Positions 31,945 through 43,977 of a stretch of DNA of 64,000 bases are shown piece by piece; position 1 is the first letter of the stretch, and each line of letters opens with the position of its first letter. The notes beneath the pieces are model-generated. The model made no database searches and was not told where the DNA came from. It was given only the letters and a program-made list of their open reading frames with translations. The DNA comes from Pohlia nutans (taxonomy: Eukaryota; Streptophyta; Bryopsida; Bryales; Mniaceae). The stretch covers positions 21,532,113 to 21,596,112 of the forward strand of contig CM040092.1 in assembly GCA_022496805.1 (NCBI GenBank). The letters are read 5' to 3'. The position numbers were made by a program, and so were the translations under genes.

Positions 31945-33026
31945 TTCTTCCAAAGCTTTTCCATGTCCCCATTTCAAAAAAAAGTTTCAAAAAATCACCC
32001 AAAACATTAACATCTTGGGCACCTGCCGCAACTCTCAATCGCCCTTGGAATGAACAAGGGTTCTATTATAACATTTTCTTAGTTTCCCAAGTAACTGAAG
32101 GTGCATGCATGTCATAGTACCTTCAGTTACTTAAACGGTACCATCTCAAATTTATTCATTTTTGTCAAAGTTGACCAATTATAGAGTGAAAAACAACCGT
32201 CACTTGAAATGCATGAAACTAGATTTTTGTTTTTTGTTTTTTTTGAAACGAACTGCAACCGGCTTTAGCAAACTAGATTTTTTGACATTGCACTCCTGTA
32301 CCTGCCTGGGGTGTTTGTTTGTTTGTTTTTTTTCCTCTTATTGCAATAGATTTCATCTATTTGTGCAAAAAAAAAAAAAAAGTTAAAGAAAAAGAAGAAA
32401 GGAATTGCACTCCTGTGGTCGAGGAAAACGCAGTGTCAGTTGTCCTCTTTCCCTGCAAAGGAATTTCAGTTCATTTGCCCTCCCCAAAAGAAAATCCCAG
32501 TGGCAGTCTTCCTCAATCAGCAGCTGATACACTGCAAGAAAGCCATCAAACGAGGTTTGCGATGCTTTGCCGGGGCTCTTATAATGGAATGAAATGTCCA
32601 TTAATTTTATTAAAATAATTCCATTGACGACCTTAGGTTGAAGCTACTTTAGAAAAATGGTATTCATGACTATAGGTTTCACTTGTGGATTCCCAACATT
32701 TATAGGGTATGTAAGCGAGTCGGCCAGCCGTCAGTCGATAGTTCTAAAGTAGGGTTTTTTATAATGTAACCTTTCTATGATGCAACCTAACCTTTTGTAT
32801 TCTTGGATGGTCTTCCCATGATTGTTTCATTTCGTCCTCGAGGACTCATTATGTGAAGTAACCTAACCTTTCACGTTTTTTCAATTTTATGGCCTTTAAC
32901 TTTGTCGTTGGTGGTGGAGAGAGAAGCGAAGTGCTAGTATTAGCAGTAGTAGTAATAATAATAATAATATTATTATTATTATTAATAAAAAACTGCAAGA
33001 ATGTCTTGGTGTAAAGGATAGTATCG
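31945..33026. other. Intergenic DNA, nothing coding recognised
   Basis: A short hairpin (AAGTAACTGAAGGT with its exact complement, about 32090-32134) and an AAT/ATT repeat with internal symmetry (about 32951-32985) are the only structures seen. The 99-residue open frame at 32319-32618 has a lysine-rich start from a poly(A) tract and no domain. Confidence 0.4.
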
Positions 33027-33238
33027 TACCTAGATGTTAGGGTTGCCAAGAAATTATTATAAAAAGAGAAGCCCAAATCTTTAGGAATTTTTTGTTTTTA
33101 AAAATAAATAAATTTGTGAATAATTTTTGTGAATAAGAGAATCATAGAGAATATCCACAATATTTGGCTTTTGTTGAAAAGAATTTTGGCAAAAAAAACC
33201 ATTATTTGGCATGACATGCCGACCCCGACAGCTAGGTA
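33027..33238. mobile_element. Unclassified inverted-repeat element R, copy 2
   Basis: A 212-bp element with ends TACCTAGATGTTAGGGTTG and the complement of TACCTAGCTGTCGGGGTCG. It is related by its termini, and by GAAGCCCAAATCTTT, to the element at 7679-8129 (there on the opposite strand). Confidence 0.55.
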
Positions 33239-33907
33239 ATGTAGTCTGGGTGGTTAAGTTTGGTAATGTATATAGTAAAAACATAAGACCACTTCTACCC
33301 ACTCTAGAGTAACTCTAGCTCATCTATATGTATTCATTTGATAGCGTGTCATGCTGATCATTGTTACATTGATATTTGGTAAATTGATTTATCTCATTGG
33401 TACATGTGACACTAATTTACCAAAGTCACACAATTTGTAACATATTAAAATGAGTGCAAGCGGAAATCAAGGTATTATATATGCAACACTATGAGAGTGT
33501 GTGTGTGCGCGTGCACAAGAGTCTATTCCGCAAAGGGGGCGCCAAGGATAAACCTCATTATCCTTGTCCATGACGCATAAGTAGACAAACTACCCCCCAC
33601 GGATTCTTTATTTACAATGGTCTGATGATCAACGTTAGGATTATTGTATTGTGTAAAATTTTCATATTTTCCACCATCACTAATAGTTTCGGAGCCAATT
33701 GGTTGTTAAAATTTTCATGCTTGCAATTACTCAGTTAGAAGCACCAAGCCACGTATCCTGCCGTGTATATCTCACAACCGCTCAAACAGACCCCAACAGG
33801 AACCGAACCTGGACCGCCTACTTGAGATATAACACACACTTACAATCAACCACTCAGTTCATGACTTGATCACCAAAAGAGAAAAAGAGAAAAAGAACCA
33901 TTTGCTT
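33239..33907. other. Intergenic DNA, nothing recognised
   Basis: No gene or terminus is seen; a short GTGTGTGTGCGCGTGC run lies near 33498. Confidence 0.4.
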
Positions 33908-34308
33908 TTAACCTCCTAGATGCCTAGGCCTATGACTATGGAATCATGCTATACATATAACACTCAAAATTTTCACTATAAATAAGATTAAAAAAAACTC
34001 AACTTTATATTTTTAGTAGATGAAGCCATGTGTCTACTACAAATCATGAAATTTTTATGCATGGACCTTGAAAATCCAAAATACACTCTTACATGGTGAA
34101 CCAATTTTACAACTCTTTGTAGTTGGGACCCCATGTAAAATCCAAAAATAGCTTGAATGACATGAATTTAACTCGAAGAGGTGGCATGACTAAAGAAAAT
34201 CCCTCATGAAAAGAATTGAATGAAAATCATTCATTTAGCAGTTGGAATTGAATTGTTAGTTACATTAAAAAGATAGATCTTGGTCCATCGCAAGCATTTA
34301 AGGGTTAA
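33908..34308. mobile_element. Possible TTAA-flanked element, family X
   Basis: The left end TTAACCTCCTAGATGCC and the right end GGCATCTA-like GCAAGCATTTAAGGGTTAA fit the group's TTAACCC pattern at TTAA sites 401 bp apart. The interior is unique in the window and the termini are diverged, so this is tentative. Confidence 0.4.
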
Positions 34309-34559
34309 AACTTAGGTCTAAGTTTACTTTGTTATTTGGTTCTTGGCTATTTGGTTTGTGGTCACTATAGTGTCTACATTTATGCCAAATTATTGTTAAA
34401 AATTAATAATATAGGTTCAAGAAATGGAGTATTTATAAACATTCCTCCAAACAAAACAAAACAAAAAATCACCAAAAAATATCTTTGGAGAAAAATAAAT
34501 CTCAATTTTTTTTTCAGATTTTTTTTTCTTTTCTTCCAACCCTATCCTCCACGTATGAT

Positions 34560-34692
34560 AAGGTACATGAACCTATTATCACAACGTTTCCAATTCTGCC
34601 CTCATGTACCAAAAGTAAACATTTTTGGTTTGGAATGTACACCACCAAAACACGTTGAATTGGAAACATGGTGGTAATAGGTTGGTGTACCG
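34560..34692. mobile_element. Small foldback element
   Basis: GGTACATGAACCTATTATCA and the following CGTTTCCAATTC are inverted at GAATTGGAAAC and TAATAGGTTGGTGTACC, giving arms of about 37 bp around a loop of about 60 bp. No target duplication is obvious. The open frames on both strands here run through it. Confidence 0.55.
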
Positions 34693-36227
34693 TACTTACA
34701 CCATCTTCATTTGCTGCCATTCATGATGACCCCTCCTTTACTATTATTCATCATTCAGCTGCGAATTTGCGACCCTTCTCTCACTTTGAATGTTTGGAAG
34801 TAATTCACGCCAGCCCTGCTCTGATGATTGATTTTCCAACCAATTTGGCAGTTTTTGCACCTTCAACACCCGTCAGTGCTTGTACAATTCCACCAGTAAT
34901 AATTTTATCAAGCTGTAAGTATGCATCACAACATTTTGTCATATACGACTACTGTACGCGCATAGCACATTCAACACATGCCCTTTCAATATATACATTT
35001 TTTTTGAAAAAGGTTTTGTTTTGACATACTGTTTTGACATACCCAGTTGGTAAAAAATAATAATAATAAGAGAAGTTCAAATCTTTCCAAAAAAAATCTA
35101 TTTTCTATGATGAAAAAAAGAATCTTAGAAAATATTCATATAATTTGACATCCTATCTTTTTCATTCAACAAATTGGCCTTTAGTGAGTTTTTTTTGTAC
35201 ATACTATCTTTTTCATTCAACATTTTGGCCTTTTCATCCACTGCGTGCAGCTCAAGAAATCCCAGATTGGCATTCAACTGGCAAGTGCCATTGTGTTGGT
35301 CGCTACATGAGATTGCATTTTTCTCAATAAGTTATGCTCCCATATGACGATTCTCCCAGTGAATTTCTGTAGCAATCTGGCTATAAAAAGCCAGAAGAAA
35401 AAAAACCCTATGTACGATATACCATATTCTACAAACAATTTTTTCAAGATTCTATTTTTCCAGTATACAAAAACAAAAACCCTTTTCAGAAAATTGTGTT
35501 TCTAGACTTATAGTTTGCTGACCCTGCTCCATCTTGGGGTACGGTATGTTGGTGAATTCAAGGTGAATAATTGGGATCGACGGCCATTGCCGAAATGATT
35601 GAAAGTTGGTGGGTTAGAACTTCAACATTGACTTGTGGGGATATCTAGTACCCAGCCGTAAATTCATTGATACAATTTGACGGCACAATTCAAGGTGTGT
35701 TATACCCACTTGATGCAATGGATATTTTGAGCAAATTTAAATAAATGAGTCTTGAGTCCTCATGAACATATATTGTACCAAAAATGAAAGCTCCTGAGGA
35801 TGAAAACGATAGTCTACATCTCATTAGAATGTAGTGGGTACGGTTGGTGTGTGTTTATTGTAGAGATGTAAATGTGCGGTTGTTCCCAATCGAAGTACAA
35901 ATGTGATTAACTTCTTTTTCATATATTATATTATTTTTCTAAAAGGAAAAGATTTGTAATTTGCATTTGAATGATGGATTTGTTGCCAAGGTTTAAAATT
36001 TTAGTGGTATCTCTTAGGTATATTAAAATAAAATTCTAAACTTCATTAGTTGTACTTTTCCAAAGTGAAGGAGGTTTGGAAATGTATATACCTACATGAT
36101 ACAGTCTATAATTTGTATTAGTTAGGACATGTAATTTCATAAATTACTTACTGATCATTTCTTTAATTGTATTGGGATTATAAAGTATTCCGTGTTGACT
36201 TTCTTGAGGTAGAAAACACCTTGGACA
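34693..36227. other. Intergenic DNA, nothing recognised
   Basis: No repeat terminus or RNA gene is recognised. The 118-residue open frame at 34668-35024 starts in the foldback element and shows no domain. A duplicated phrase CTATCTTTTTCATTCAAC (35153, 35205) is present. Confidence 0.4.
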
Positions 36228-37343
36228 TTAACACTTAATCCCTAAGCGCTCATACGACCATTTTTTGGTCGCTACCCAAATTTAAGGGGCTGCCTGGAAC
36301 CAAAAAAAAAAAATTAATTTAAAAAAATAAAAAATACTACATCAAGTCTACTTTCCAACCCAATTTGAATTATGGCAATTCGAGTTAAACTCCACCCGGG
36401 AGAATTTTTCAAAGTGGATCATCTCAACATTGTCTTAGTGTTATAAAATTTGCTATTCGGGGAAAGTAATGATGATCCCTCCATCATTTCTTTTGCTTTT
36501 TTGAAGTTTACAATAGATAGCCCAACTTTAACCAATCAAACTAAATTTTGAACTCTAAAATTGAAAATTATAATTTATAAAAAAATTCAAAGGTTAGTGC
36601 TTTTAAATTCATTAAAAAATGATCTAAAGTTATTTTTGGAAGTTTAACCGTATGGATAATTTGTAGAGATGATACTCTACATTTTGTCTATTGAACCAAA
36701 CTTCATCAAACATACAGAAGGCACATATTATAACACATCTATGTTCTGTCCAATACCCCTTGGGCTTTTTGGGGTTAACTGCCCAACCATGCATATTTTG
36801 CATGATGTACATAAGCAAACTTCGTTTTTTCATCCGTCATGCACTTTTTGCAGTGTGAATTTTTTTCTGAATTTTCCATGGGAAGTTAGCTTCATGCGCG
36901 TGTGATCCGATTAGAAAGTTGATGATTTGTGAAACTTCATGCCTCATTTCATGTTGAAGTGTTTCACCAAAAAATCGGGAGATTTTAGTCTAAAAGTGCT
37001 CATGAAAAAGTCAACTCATAAAATTAAGCAACCAAAAAATCTCCAAAAATCACTACACTTAGAGTATTGCATTTCAACCTATCACAACAAATTTCATCCA
37101 CAAATTGTCCATGTCATATTTGTAATCAAATTACAAAATAATTTTTAATGTTAGGTTTCAAATTTTATAGAAAAATATTGGTGATAGCAATCGCAAATCT
37201 AACCCTATGGATAGAACCTGAAATTCATAATGTGCAACTTTTATTCATACATCATGTTCAAAATATCCATCTTAGTTGCATTTTATAATGCATCTTTGCA
37301 AAATTGCACAATTCAGACATCGGTAAGGACGTTTAGGGGTTAA
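36228..37343 (+). mobile_element. Family A element interrupted at its terminus by family C
   Basis: The left end TTAACAC followed by TTAA at 36228-36238 is cut by the C element; family A resumes at 36775 with TTAACTGCCCAACC and ends GGACGTTTAGGGGTTAA at 37343. Comparison with TTAACCCCTAACTGCC at 61702 shows that the missing first bases of A lie on the far side of the insert. Confidence 0.7.
36235..36778 (-). mobile_element. TTAA-flanked miniature element, family C, nested in A
   Basis: A 544-bp reverse copy with TTAATCCCTAAGCGCTC at the left and GGGCTTTTTGGGGTTAA at the right. It inserted at the internal TTAA of the family A terminal repeat. Confidence 0.7.
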
Positions 37344-37438
37344 AGTACTAATCCCTGAAGCACTAAATATAATTCACTAGTCCTGGCGGGGTCGGATTGT
37401 ATTTGTATTTCTCTTTTCTTGCAATAAAGGGTTTCCCT

Positions 37439-37498
<60 letters not shown>

Positions 37499-37652
37499 TG
37501 CATGTATGTATATATGTATATATATAATTCACTAGGAACATATGATACCAAATTCATGTGTACTGGTATTATGCACTAAATATAATTCACTAGGAGCATA
37601 TGATGGATATCAAATTCATCTGCATGGGTATTGTGAAACACATCAAATTCCA
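37344..37652. repeat. Intergenic DNA with (TA)n microsatellite
   Basis: A TA run covers about 37443-37495. TATAATTCACTAGGA is repeated at 37522, 37580 and, in part, 37368. No gene is recognised. Confidence 0.7.
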
Positions 37653-38233
37653 TTAATCCCTAAACATCCTCACCCCTCTCCAAATTTGGAGAATTTCAAA
37701 GACGTCTTATGAATGTAACTAAGAGGGATATTTTGAACTTGATATACCAATAAAAGCTGTACATTATGAGTTTTAGATTCTATCCATACAGTTAGATATA
37801 CGATTGTTGTCACCAATATTTATGTATAAAATTTGAAACTTAAAGTTGAAAATTCTTTTGTGATTTGATTACAAATAAGATATTCACAATTTTTACATGA
37901 AATTTCTTGTGATTGGTTGAAATGTAATACTCTAAGTGTAGTGATTTTTGGAGACTTTTTGGTTGCTTAATTCTATGAGCTGTTTTTTTAAGAGCACTTT
38001 TCCACTGAAATCTTCGAAATTTTGTGTGAATCACTGCAACATGAAATGAGGCATAAAAATTTCACAAATCATCCCATTTTTAATTGGATCACACATGCAT
38101 GAAGTTAACTTCCATAAAATATTTAGTAAAAAATCCACTTTGCAAAAAGTCAATGATGGATGAGAAAGCTGTGTTTGATTCTGTACATCGTCCACTTTCT
38201 AGACAGTTGGACGTTTAGACGTTTAGACGTTTA
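37653..38233 (-). mobile_element. Family A element with altered right end
   Basis: It starts TTAATCCCTAAACATCC. The right end should read GGACGTTTAGGGGTTAA but continues as three tandem copies of GACGTTTA (38209-38233) and never reaches TTAA. Confidence 0.65.
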
Positions 38234-38234
38234 T

Positions 38235-38660
38235 TTTTTATTTTTTGAATTTATTTATTTACATTTTTCCCAGCCACCGTTCAGGGTTCTGCAGCACCCA
38301 ACGGCCAAATAACGTTTTTTTTTTTTTTTTTTTTTTTAATTAATATTTTGTATATATATATATATTGCAGCTGTCGTTTAGGGTTTAAGAGCCACAATTG
38401 AAGAAAAAAGAGAAGAAAAAAAAAAGACAAGAAGAAAGACAAGAGGAACAAGAAAGAAAACAAGATAAAAGAAGAGATAAAAGAAAAGATAAAGATAAGG
38501 ATAAAAATTTGAGAAAACAATTTTTTGTTTACAATGTGAGTGATTGTAGAAAGACAAAATCAATGTTTTTTAGAGAACTTTTTAGCCAATTTTGTTAAAA
38601 GTCAAACATGCTTATGAAATGAGCGCACTTGGCCAAGTGCACAAATAGCGAATTGCTTGT
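38235..38660 (+). mobile_element. One arm of a K-type element
   Basis: The stretch from about 38397 to 38658 matches the right terminal arm of element K (46730-47008): GACAAGAAG repeats, TTGTAGAAAGACAAAATCA and GCACTTGGCCAAGTGCA. The preceding bases share the telomere-like GTTTAGGGTTTA words of the K interior. The other arm is not present. The lysine-rich open frame here is low complexity. Confidence 0.5.
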
Positions 38661-38679
38661 TTATAATGTTATCTGAACG

Positions 38680-39219
38680 GACGAGTTGTCATTTGAAACT
38701 GGCAAAGATCCACTGCAAATTAGAGTGTGGTGGATGTCATACAAAAAATATGATTGAGATTGTATAGCACCAAGTTTCAAGTCTGGCCAGAGTTTCAAGT
38801 TTCAAGTGATGGTTTGGGGTGCCTTTAGTGGCTTCAATAAGTCTCCATTGGTCATCATTCCTTCCAAAAACATATCAACAATCAATTTTGTCACTATTGT
38901 TTATGAAGGAACATGAAATGGCTTTTATTTCTTCCACAATGACCCCGAGCGATTGATATTGATGGAGGATTTCGCTCCAGTCTACCGTAGCTCATTCCCA
39001 TTGCAATGGAGACGTGCTCATGGTATGAAAAAGTCAAATTGGCCTGCCAATTCACCGGATTTGAATCCAATAGAAAACGTTTGGATGGTTGTAAAAGATT
39101 TGCTTAGACATCATGGTAGACCTAAGAGTAAGGTAGAAATGACACAGAAAAATCAATCCGTATGGGATAAAATATTTTTTAGAGTAGCTTCATACATTGA
39201 TTTCCACTATTCCTTATAG
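38680..39219 (+). pseudogene. Tc1-like transposase remnant (DD34E)
   Basis: The C-terminal two thirds of a Tc1-type transposase. D in DELSFETGKDPLQIRVWW starts at 38680. A VMVWGAFSGFNKSPLV motif follows. The second catalytic D is in LMEDFAPVYRS, and the E is in WPANSPDLNPIENVW, exactly 34 residues after that D. In-frame TGA codons lie after KKYD and EGT. The N-terminal helix-turn-helix part and terminal repeats are missing; the remnant begins right beside the K arm. It differs in sequence from the Tc1-like element at 58852. Confidence 0.75.
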
Positions 39220-39220
39220 A

Positions 39221-39736
39221 ATGCAAGCGGTGATTGCAACTAGGGGTGGTAGCACGAGATGGTAGATAGTGTGTCACAAAAAGCTTTATTGATGGATGAT
39301 TTCACAACTTTATTACGTAAACTTGTTAGACCATGAAACTAATTCTATTATTTTCCTAATGCACTTTATGGATTACAAATATATACATTTTTGAAACTGC
39401 AGGAGCTTCACAAAGTTCACTGATTTCAACACTGATTCCCCTATAAAAAATTGAATTAGTGTTCTACCCCACTGTACATTCCAAGCAAGATTTTTGTCTC
39501 CAATACTTATGTACTCTCTTAGGGAGTAAATCTACTTGGAGCAAAGATTTTGGACTTGCAATACAGTTCAATGCTAATCTTCCATTTCAAGCACAAGTTT
39601 GATGTTTGAAATCAATTACACTTCTTCACTTTCCAACAACGAAGAATATGCAATTTGAGCATCGAGAGGGAAGTGGTGTCAGAGGAAGTATGAAGAGCCT
39701 TATTTTGGTTGAAATTGTTGTAGATAGGTTGAACAA
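39221..39736. other. Intergenic DNA, nothing recognised
   Basis: No gene or terminus is seen between the Tc1 remnant and the CACTA miniature. Confidence 0.35.
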
Positions 39737-39855
39737 CAGTAGTAGAAAAGGCGACACTCCAAGGGAGATGCCCAGGCAAAATCACTGTGCATGTGTGGAA
39801 TCGGGCACCACTTGCTTGAACATCTCCCTCACTAGGGCCACCTTTTCTACTAGTG
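39737..39855. mobile_element. CACTA miniature element
   Basis: A 119-bp element that starts CAGTAGTAGAAAAGGCGAC and ends GCCACCTTTTCTACTAGTG; the first end has a one-base change from CACTA. The flanks CAA and CAG are an imperfect 3-bp duplication. It is a sister of 12663-12780. Confidence 0.7.
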
Positions 39856-39924
39856 CAGGGATTGATATGATTGCTAGTTACATCAAGGAAGTGTTGAGAT
39901 TTTGTAAGCAATTTGGATATGCAT

Positions 39925-40438
39925 TTAACCCCTAAGTGACCGAACGACCATTTTACGGTTGTTGCCCTTTTTTCACGGGTTGCCTAGGATGAATAAAATA
40001 TTTTTATAAAAATAAAAATATTTTCAAATAGTAAGTCAAGTCTACTTTCCAAGCCAAGTTGAATCATGTTAATCCGAGTTAAACTCTACCGAGTAGAATT
40101 TTTCAAAGACAAAGACCTCAATATTGTCTTAGTGTAGTAAAATTTACTATTTGGGGAAACAAACAATGTTTGAAAAAATTTATTTCTTGAAATTTAGAAT
40201 AGAATGTCTAGTTTAAAAAAATCATACCAAATTCCAAATTCCAAAAATATATTTTTTAATTTTGGTGAACATTAAATGGTAAATGCTTCTAAAAATTTGA
40301 AAGTTTGACCGTACAAATAATTACTAAACATCATGCTTCTCATTTTCTCTTTTAGACCAAACTTCATCAAAATTGTAGAAACAACATTTTATAACACATC
40401 TAGGTTTTGCCCTTACCCCTCTATCATTTAGGGGTTAA
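39925..40438 (-). mobile_element. TTAA-flanked miniature element, family C
   Basis: A 514-bp reverse copy with TTAACCCCTAAGTGACCG at the left and TATCATTTAGGGGTTAA at the right. Confidence 0.75.
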
Positions 40439-40872
40439 GAAGAAGAACAAAGTTGCACATAGTGAATAGGGCATAATTTTGCATATAGTAGCTTGCTGCT
40501 TGGGCATTACTACAAAGTCATCATTATTTGTTACTTTTGTGTCTATTTCTCCACTCCCAATTGCTAGAAAAGTTTCAAGTGAAGCACAGAGTCGAGGACA
40601 TGGGGTTTCATCCTATTGTTTCAATAAATTAATTAAATTTTTAAATTTTTAAATAAAATAAAATAAAAAGCACAACATTTTTCTGTACACAGCCGAGTGC
40701 AATAAAGGTGAAAAAATTGTTGCTATTATGAATACCAAACTAGAATAGGCACCATGTTTTCTTTTTTTTCTTTTTGGACTTGTGCGAGTTGGTAGGGGGA
40801 AATTGAAAAATGTGCTTGTTTTGCACCGGTTTTATAACTTGCATTTCTAGCCAGATGAGGTCATTACATTAC
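40439..40872. other. Intergenic DNA, nothing recognised
   Basis: AT-rich sequence without recognisable termini or genes. Confidence 0.35.
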
Positions 40873-41982
40873 TAACCCTTTGATGCGTCTGTGTCCATAT
40901 AATGGACAATGAGCAGCTTGTAACCTATCTCTTCACTATACCCCGTGCGGTTTTTCATTCATCCAAATTTCTCTTGGTTCTTGTGCTAGTTGACTATCAC
41001 TTGTATAGTATGAATCTTCAAAATAAGATAGTGTGATTTTGTTTTTAAGTAACAGAATTGGTTTATGTCAAGTTTCATTCTTAGTTCAAAAAGTGAGACC
41101 GTAAACATGATTTTCCAAAATAAGTAGAATCAAATAATGGAAATCATACCATCTCACAGTGCATGTTATTCCAAATTCATTACAAAAGATTTTAATTTTT
41201 AATTTTGTTAGTTTGGGATTTCTAATTGAATTTCAAAAGAGAAGCTTGAAAATTAATTAATAGTTAATTAATAAAAAAATATGATAAATCCAACCGTACA
41301 AATGTGATTTTCACATTGACATTTACAACTTAGCTTTGTACATGAACTCCATTTCTGTTATTCATCAAACATTTTGAAAGGCATCTTCAAAATCAGTGTT
41401 GAATGGGGACATTAACCCCTAGATGACCGATCAACCATTTTCTGGTCTCAGCCCAAACAGCAGTGACTGCCCGTGGTCAGGAAATGACATTTTTCAAGTT
41501 TTTATATTTTGTCAAAATTGGGCGTAGAGATCATGTTCTAGTGTTGTTTGATACATTTCGTATGCAATATTGAGGTTCACTAAAGAATTTTTCAAAGACA
41601 AAGACCTCAACATTGTCCTAGTGTTATAAAACATACTATTTCGGGAAACTAATGATGTTCTCTCATTTGAAAAAATTTCCTTTTTAAATTTTAGATTAGA
41701 ATGTCTAGTCTAACCAATCGTTCCAAATTTCAAATTCTAAAAATAGAATTTGTAATTTTGGTGAATATTCAACGACAGATGCTTCTAAATTCATTAATTT
41801 TTTTCATTAAATGAGTATTTAAAACTATTTTTAGAAGTTTGACCGTACGGATAATTACTAAACATCAAGCTTCTCATTTTCTCTTACAGACCAAACTTCA
41901 TCAAAGTTGAAAAAGTAATATTTTATAACACATCTAGGTTTTGCCCTTACCCCCTCTTGTCATTTAGGGGTTAAAGGGTTAA
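40873..41982 (-). mobile_element. Family D element interrupted at its terminus by family C
   Basis: It starts CTAACCCTTTGATGCGTC (target decayed to CTAA) and reaches GTGTTGAATGGGGACA at 41411. It is then cut at its internal TTAA by a C element and resumes as TTAAAGGGTTAA at 41971-41982. Removal of the insert restores the family D terminus seen at 1800-1811. Confidence 0.75.
41412..41974 (-). mobile_element. TTAA-flanked miniature element, family C, nested in D
   Basis: A 563-bp reverse copy, TTAACCCCTAGATGACCG to GTCATTTAGGGGTTAA. It is inserted in the TTAA eight bases from the end of family D. A CCGTACGG palindrome is at 41843. Confidence 0.8.
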
Positions 41983-42063
41983 CAAGTTTTCTAGATAACT
42001 TTCAAGTATACTTCTGTTGAACTTGCATAACATTCAGTAGCATGCGTTGTCTCTGCCTTGGCT

Positions 42064-42361
42064 CTAAGGTAACTTTCCTTAATTTTAGAGCGACCCTAGC
42101 TCAATCTTCCATAATAAGTAGATTATGACACCCTACTATTGATGAGAATGTGCACAATCTGAACATCAGAGTCTAGGGTCGCTTTAAAGTCAACCTATAG
42201 TCAACACTTTGGAAATTCATAACTTATTCATACAGTGTCCAAATAATGCGTTGGAATCCTCTTGACATTGCTATTAAGACCCATTGAAAATATTTCTTGT
42301 TTTATGTGTGTAAATAGGCTTAGTTGTTAAGGTGGATGCTTTAAGGTATAGTTACCTTACT
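42064..42361. mobile_element. Unclassified element L, copy 2
   Basis: Matches 12777-13151 across the AATCTTCCATAATAAGTAG and GAATGTGCACAATCTGAACA regions, with CTAAGGTAACT at the left and GGTATAGTTACCTTA at the right. It lacks the poly(A) run. Confidence 0.6.
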
Positions 42362-42367
42362 GTAGAT

Positions 42368-42470
42368 GGTGTGGAACATTCCACACCCAACAATACTTCA
42401 TCACTAGCTAAGTAGACAGGTGGAGGCTCAAGGTGCATGAAGGAAAGGCAATGGGCATGAAGGCTAACGT
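42368..42470 (-). repeat. Dispersed repeat with a palindrome
   Basis: A 20-bp near-perfect palindrome (GGTGTGGAA and its complement around CA) is at 42368-42387. The following 75 bases (minus strand CTTCATGCACCTTGAGCCTC) match 10221-10300 and 63928-64000. Confidence 0.45.
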
Positions 42471-43563
42471 GGGAATACCATAAACCGTGAAGGTCCAAAA
42501 GTTGTGAAGTACATTGACATTGAAACAATTAAGACTGTAACCATAAATTGTTTTTTAGGAGATTAGTGTTGAACAATCGGCTTCTTGTATTTTCTTTATT
42601 TTGGGTAGAATGATGGGTCAGCCCGTATATTGACTTTGGATTAATCCTAGTATCGGTTTATGATGAGCGTATGTAACCACTAAAGGGTTTGAAATACTTC
42701 CCACTTAGAAAAATTGTAGAAAAATATCTATATGGGATAAAAATATGAAATCTTTATGATTTCTTCTCTTCTATATAGAAAAATTGAGTCCTAAGATATG
42801 ATTTTATTTCTAATATCCAAATCTCCTTATTTTCACGGTTTCTGGTATTTTTATGCTACTGAATGTTATGTATTTACTCTAAGTCCAGGACTTGCCCATG
42901 TATACTGCTAAATTCGATTCAGGTTGACTTGACAACCATTCACATTTTTCTTGCCACTGAAGAGCATGCTTTATAACTGCAATAGGAGCTTCAGATGTGA
43001 AGGACCGCAGTGAGTAATTACTAGCCGTGAAGAAAAGGCTACAATGGCCAGCGGAACTGACACCTGTCATTGCCCACCGCTGCTGTAAGTTGGCAATGAT
43101 TGGTTTTGGTTAATTTTTTCAAGCGAGTCACACTGGTGAATTCAATGTTGACCTGTTAATTTTCCAAACACTAAAAACTGGTTTCAGAGATTTTGGTCAA
43201 TTGCTGATTTGTGAGTCAAAAGTTGCAAAGTTTATTTGTGAAAAATCTCAGATCAAGCCTTAAAATCGATATGTTTTTTTGAAGATTTAAAAATGATTAT
43301 GGTTGGTTACATCCATGTCCACAAAAAAACTTAGATTTATTTTATTCTCATTTGAGAAGTAAAAAATGTGAGGATATTTATGTTGCAAGCAACCAGGGAC
43401 CTCTGATCAAAATTAATATATTGGGTACACTTTTGAACTTTTGATTTTGTATAGAGACTGGAGATTTTTTTTTTTTTCTTTTTAAAGAGCCCTACTTCAA
43501 GAGCAATCTGCAATGATTGTGTTGACAATTTGGATCAAAATGCTTAAAATTTTTGAGTTCACG
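42471..43563. other. Intergenic DNA, nothing recognised
   Basis: No gene, RNA or terminus is recognised. Minus-strand open frames of 63 residues (42879, 43337) show no domain. Confidence 0.35.
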
Positions 43564-43977
43564 AAAAATCACATTAGAGTTATCCGTAAAGTCGAGCAAA
43601 AATTTCCACAAGAGGAAAGAGAAGGCAGAACTCGTATTTAAGTTTCTAAGGCGGCGAAAACAAGTTTTGCCTCTTTTTTTTTCGACCAATCAAAATGCAT
43701 TGCGTTGTCAGGGAGATTCGAACATGGCACCTTCCCAAAACTAGAGAAGCTCCTCCATGCAAACTCAAGTTTCCACCACGGAATCTACATGTACCCCCAC
43801 ACTAATCCATATACTTGCCCAAAGTAAGCGCTTGGCTCCTTATGATTGGCAATCTTTGCGATTTCTAATTTTATGGATAACTCAATTGTATTGACATCTT
43901 TGATAGAATGTAAGCAATGATTTCACTGTTGCAGAGGGGCTACCCATCCTTGACTTTACGAATAACTCAATTGTATT
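43564..43977. mobile_element. Inverted-repeat element T with tRNA-like segment
   Basis: The left end GAGTTATCCGTAAAGTC and the right end GACTTTACGAATAACTC are inverted repeats; ATGGATAACTCAATTGTATT also occurs at 43873. On the minus strand GTGCCATGTTCGAATCTCCC (about 43718-43737) resembles a tRNA B box, so part may derive from a tRNA or SINE. A partial copy is at 10155-10560. Confidence 0.45.

Noticed and set aside
31746..32117. 123-residue open frame
   Set aside because: It starts inside a family C element and runs past its break point into unrelated DNA; no domain.
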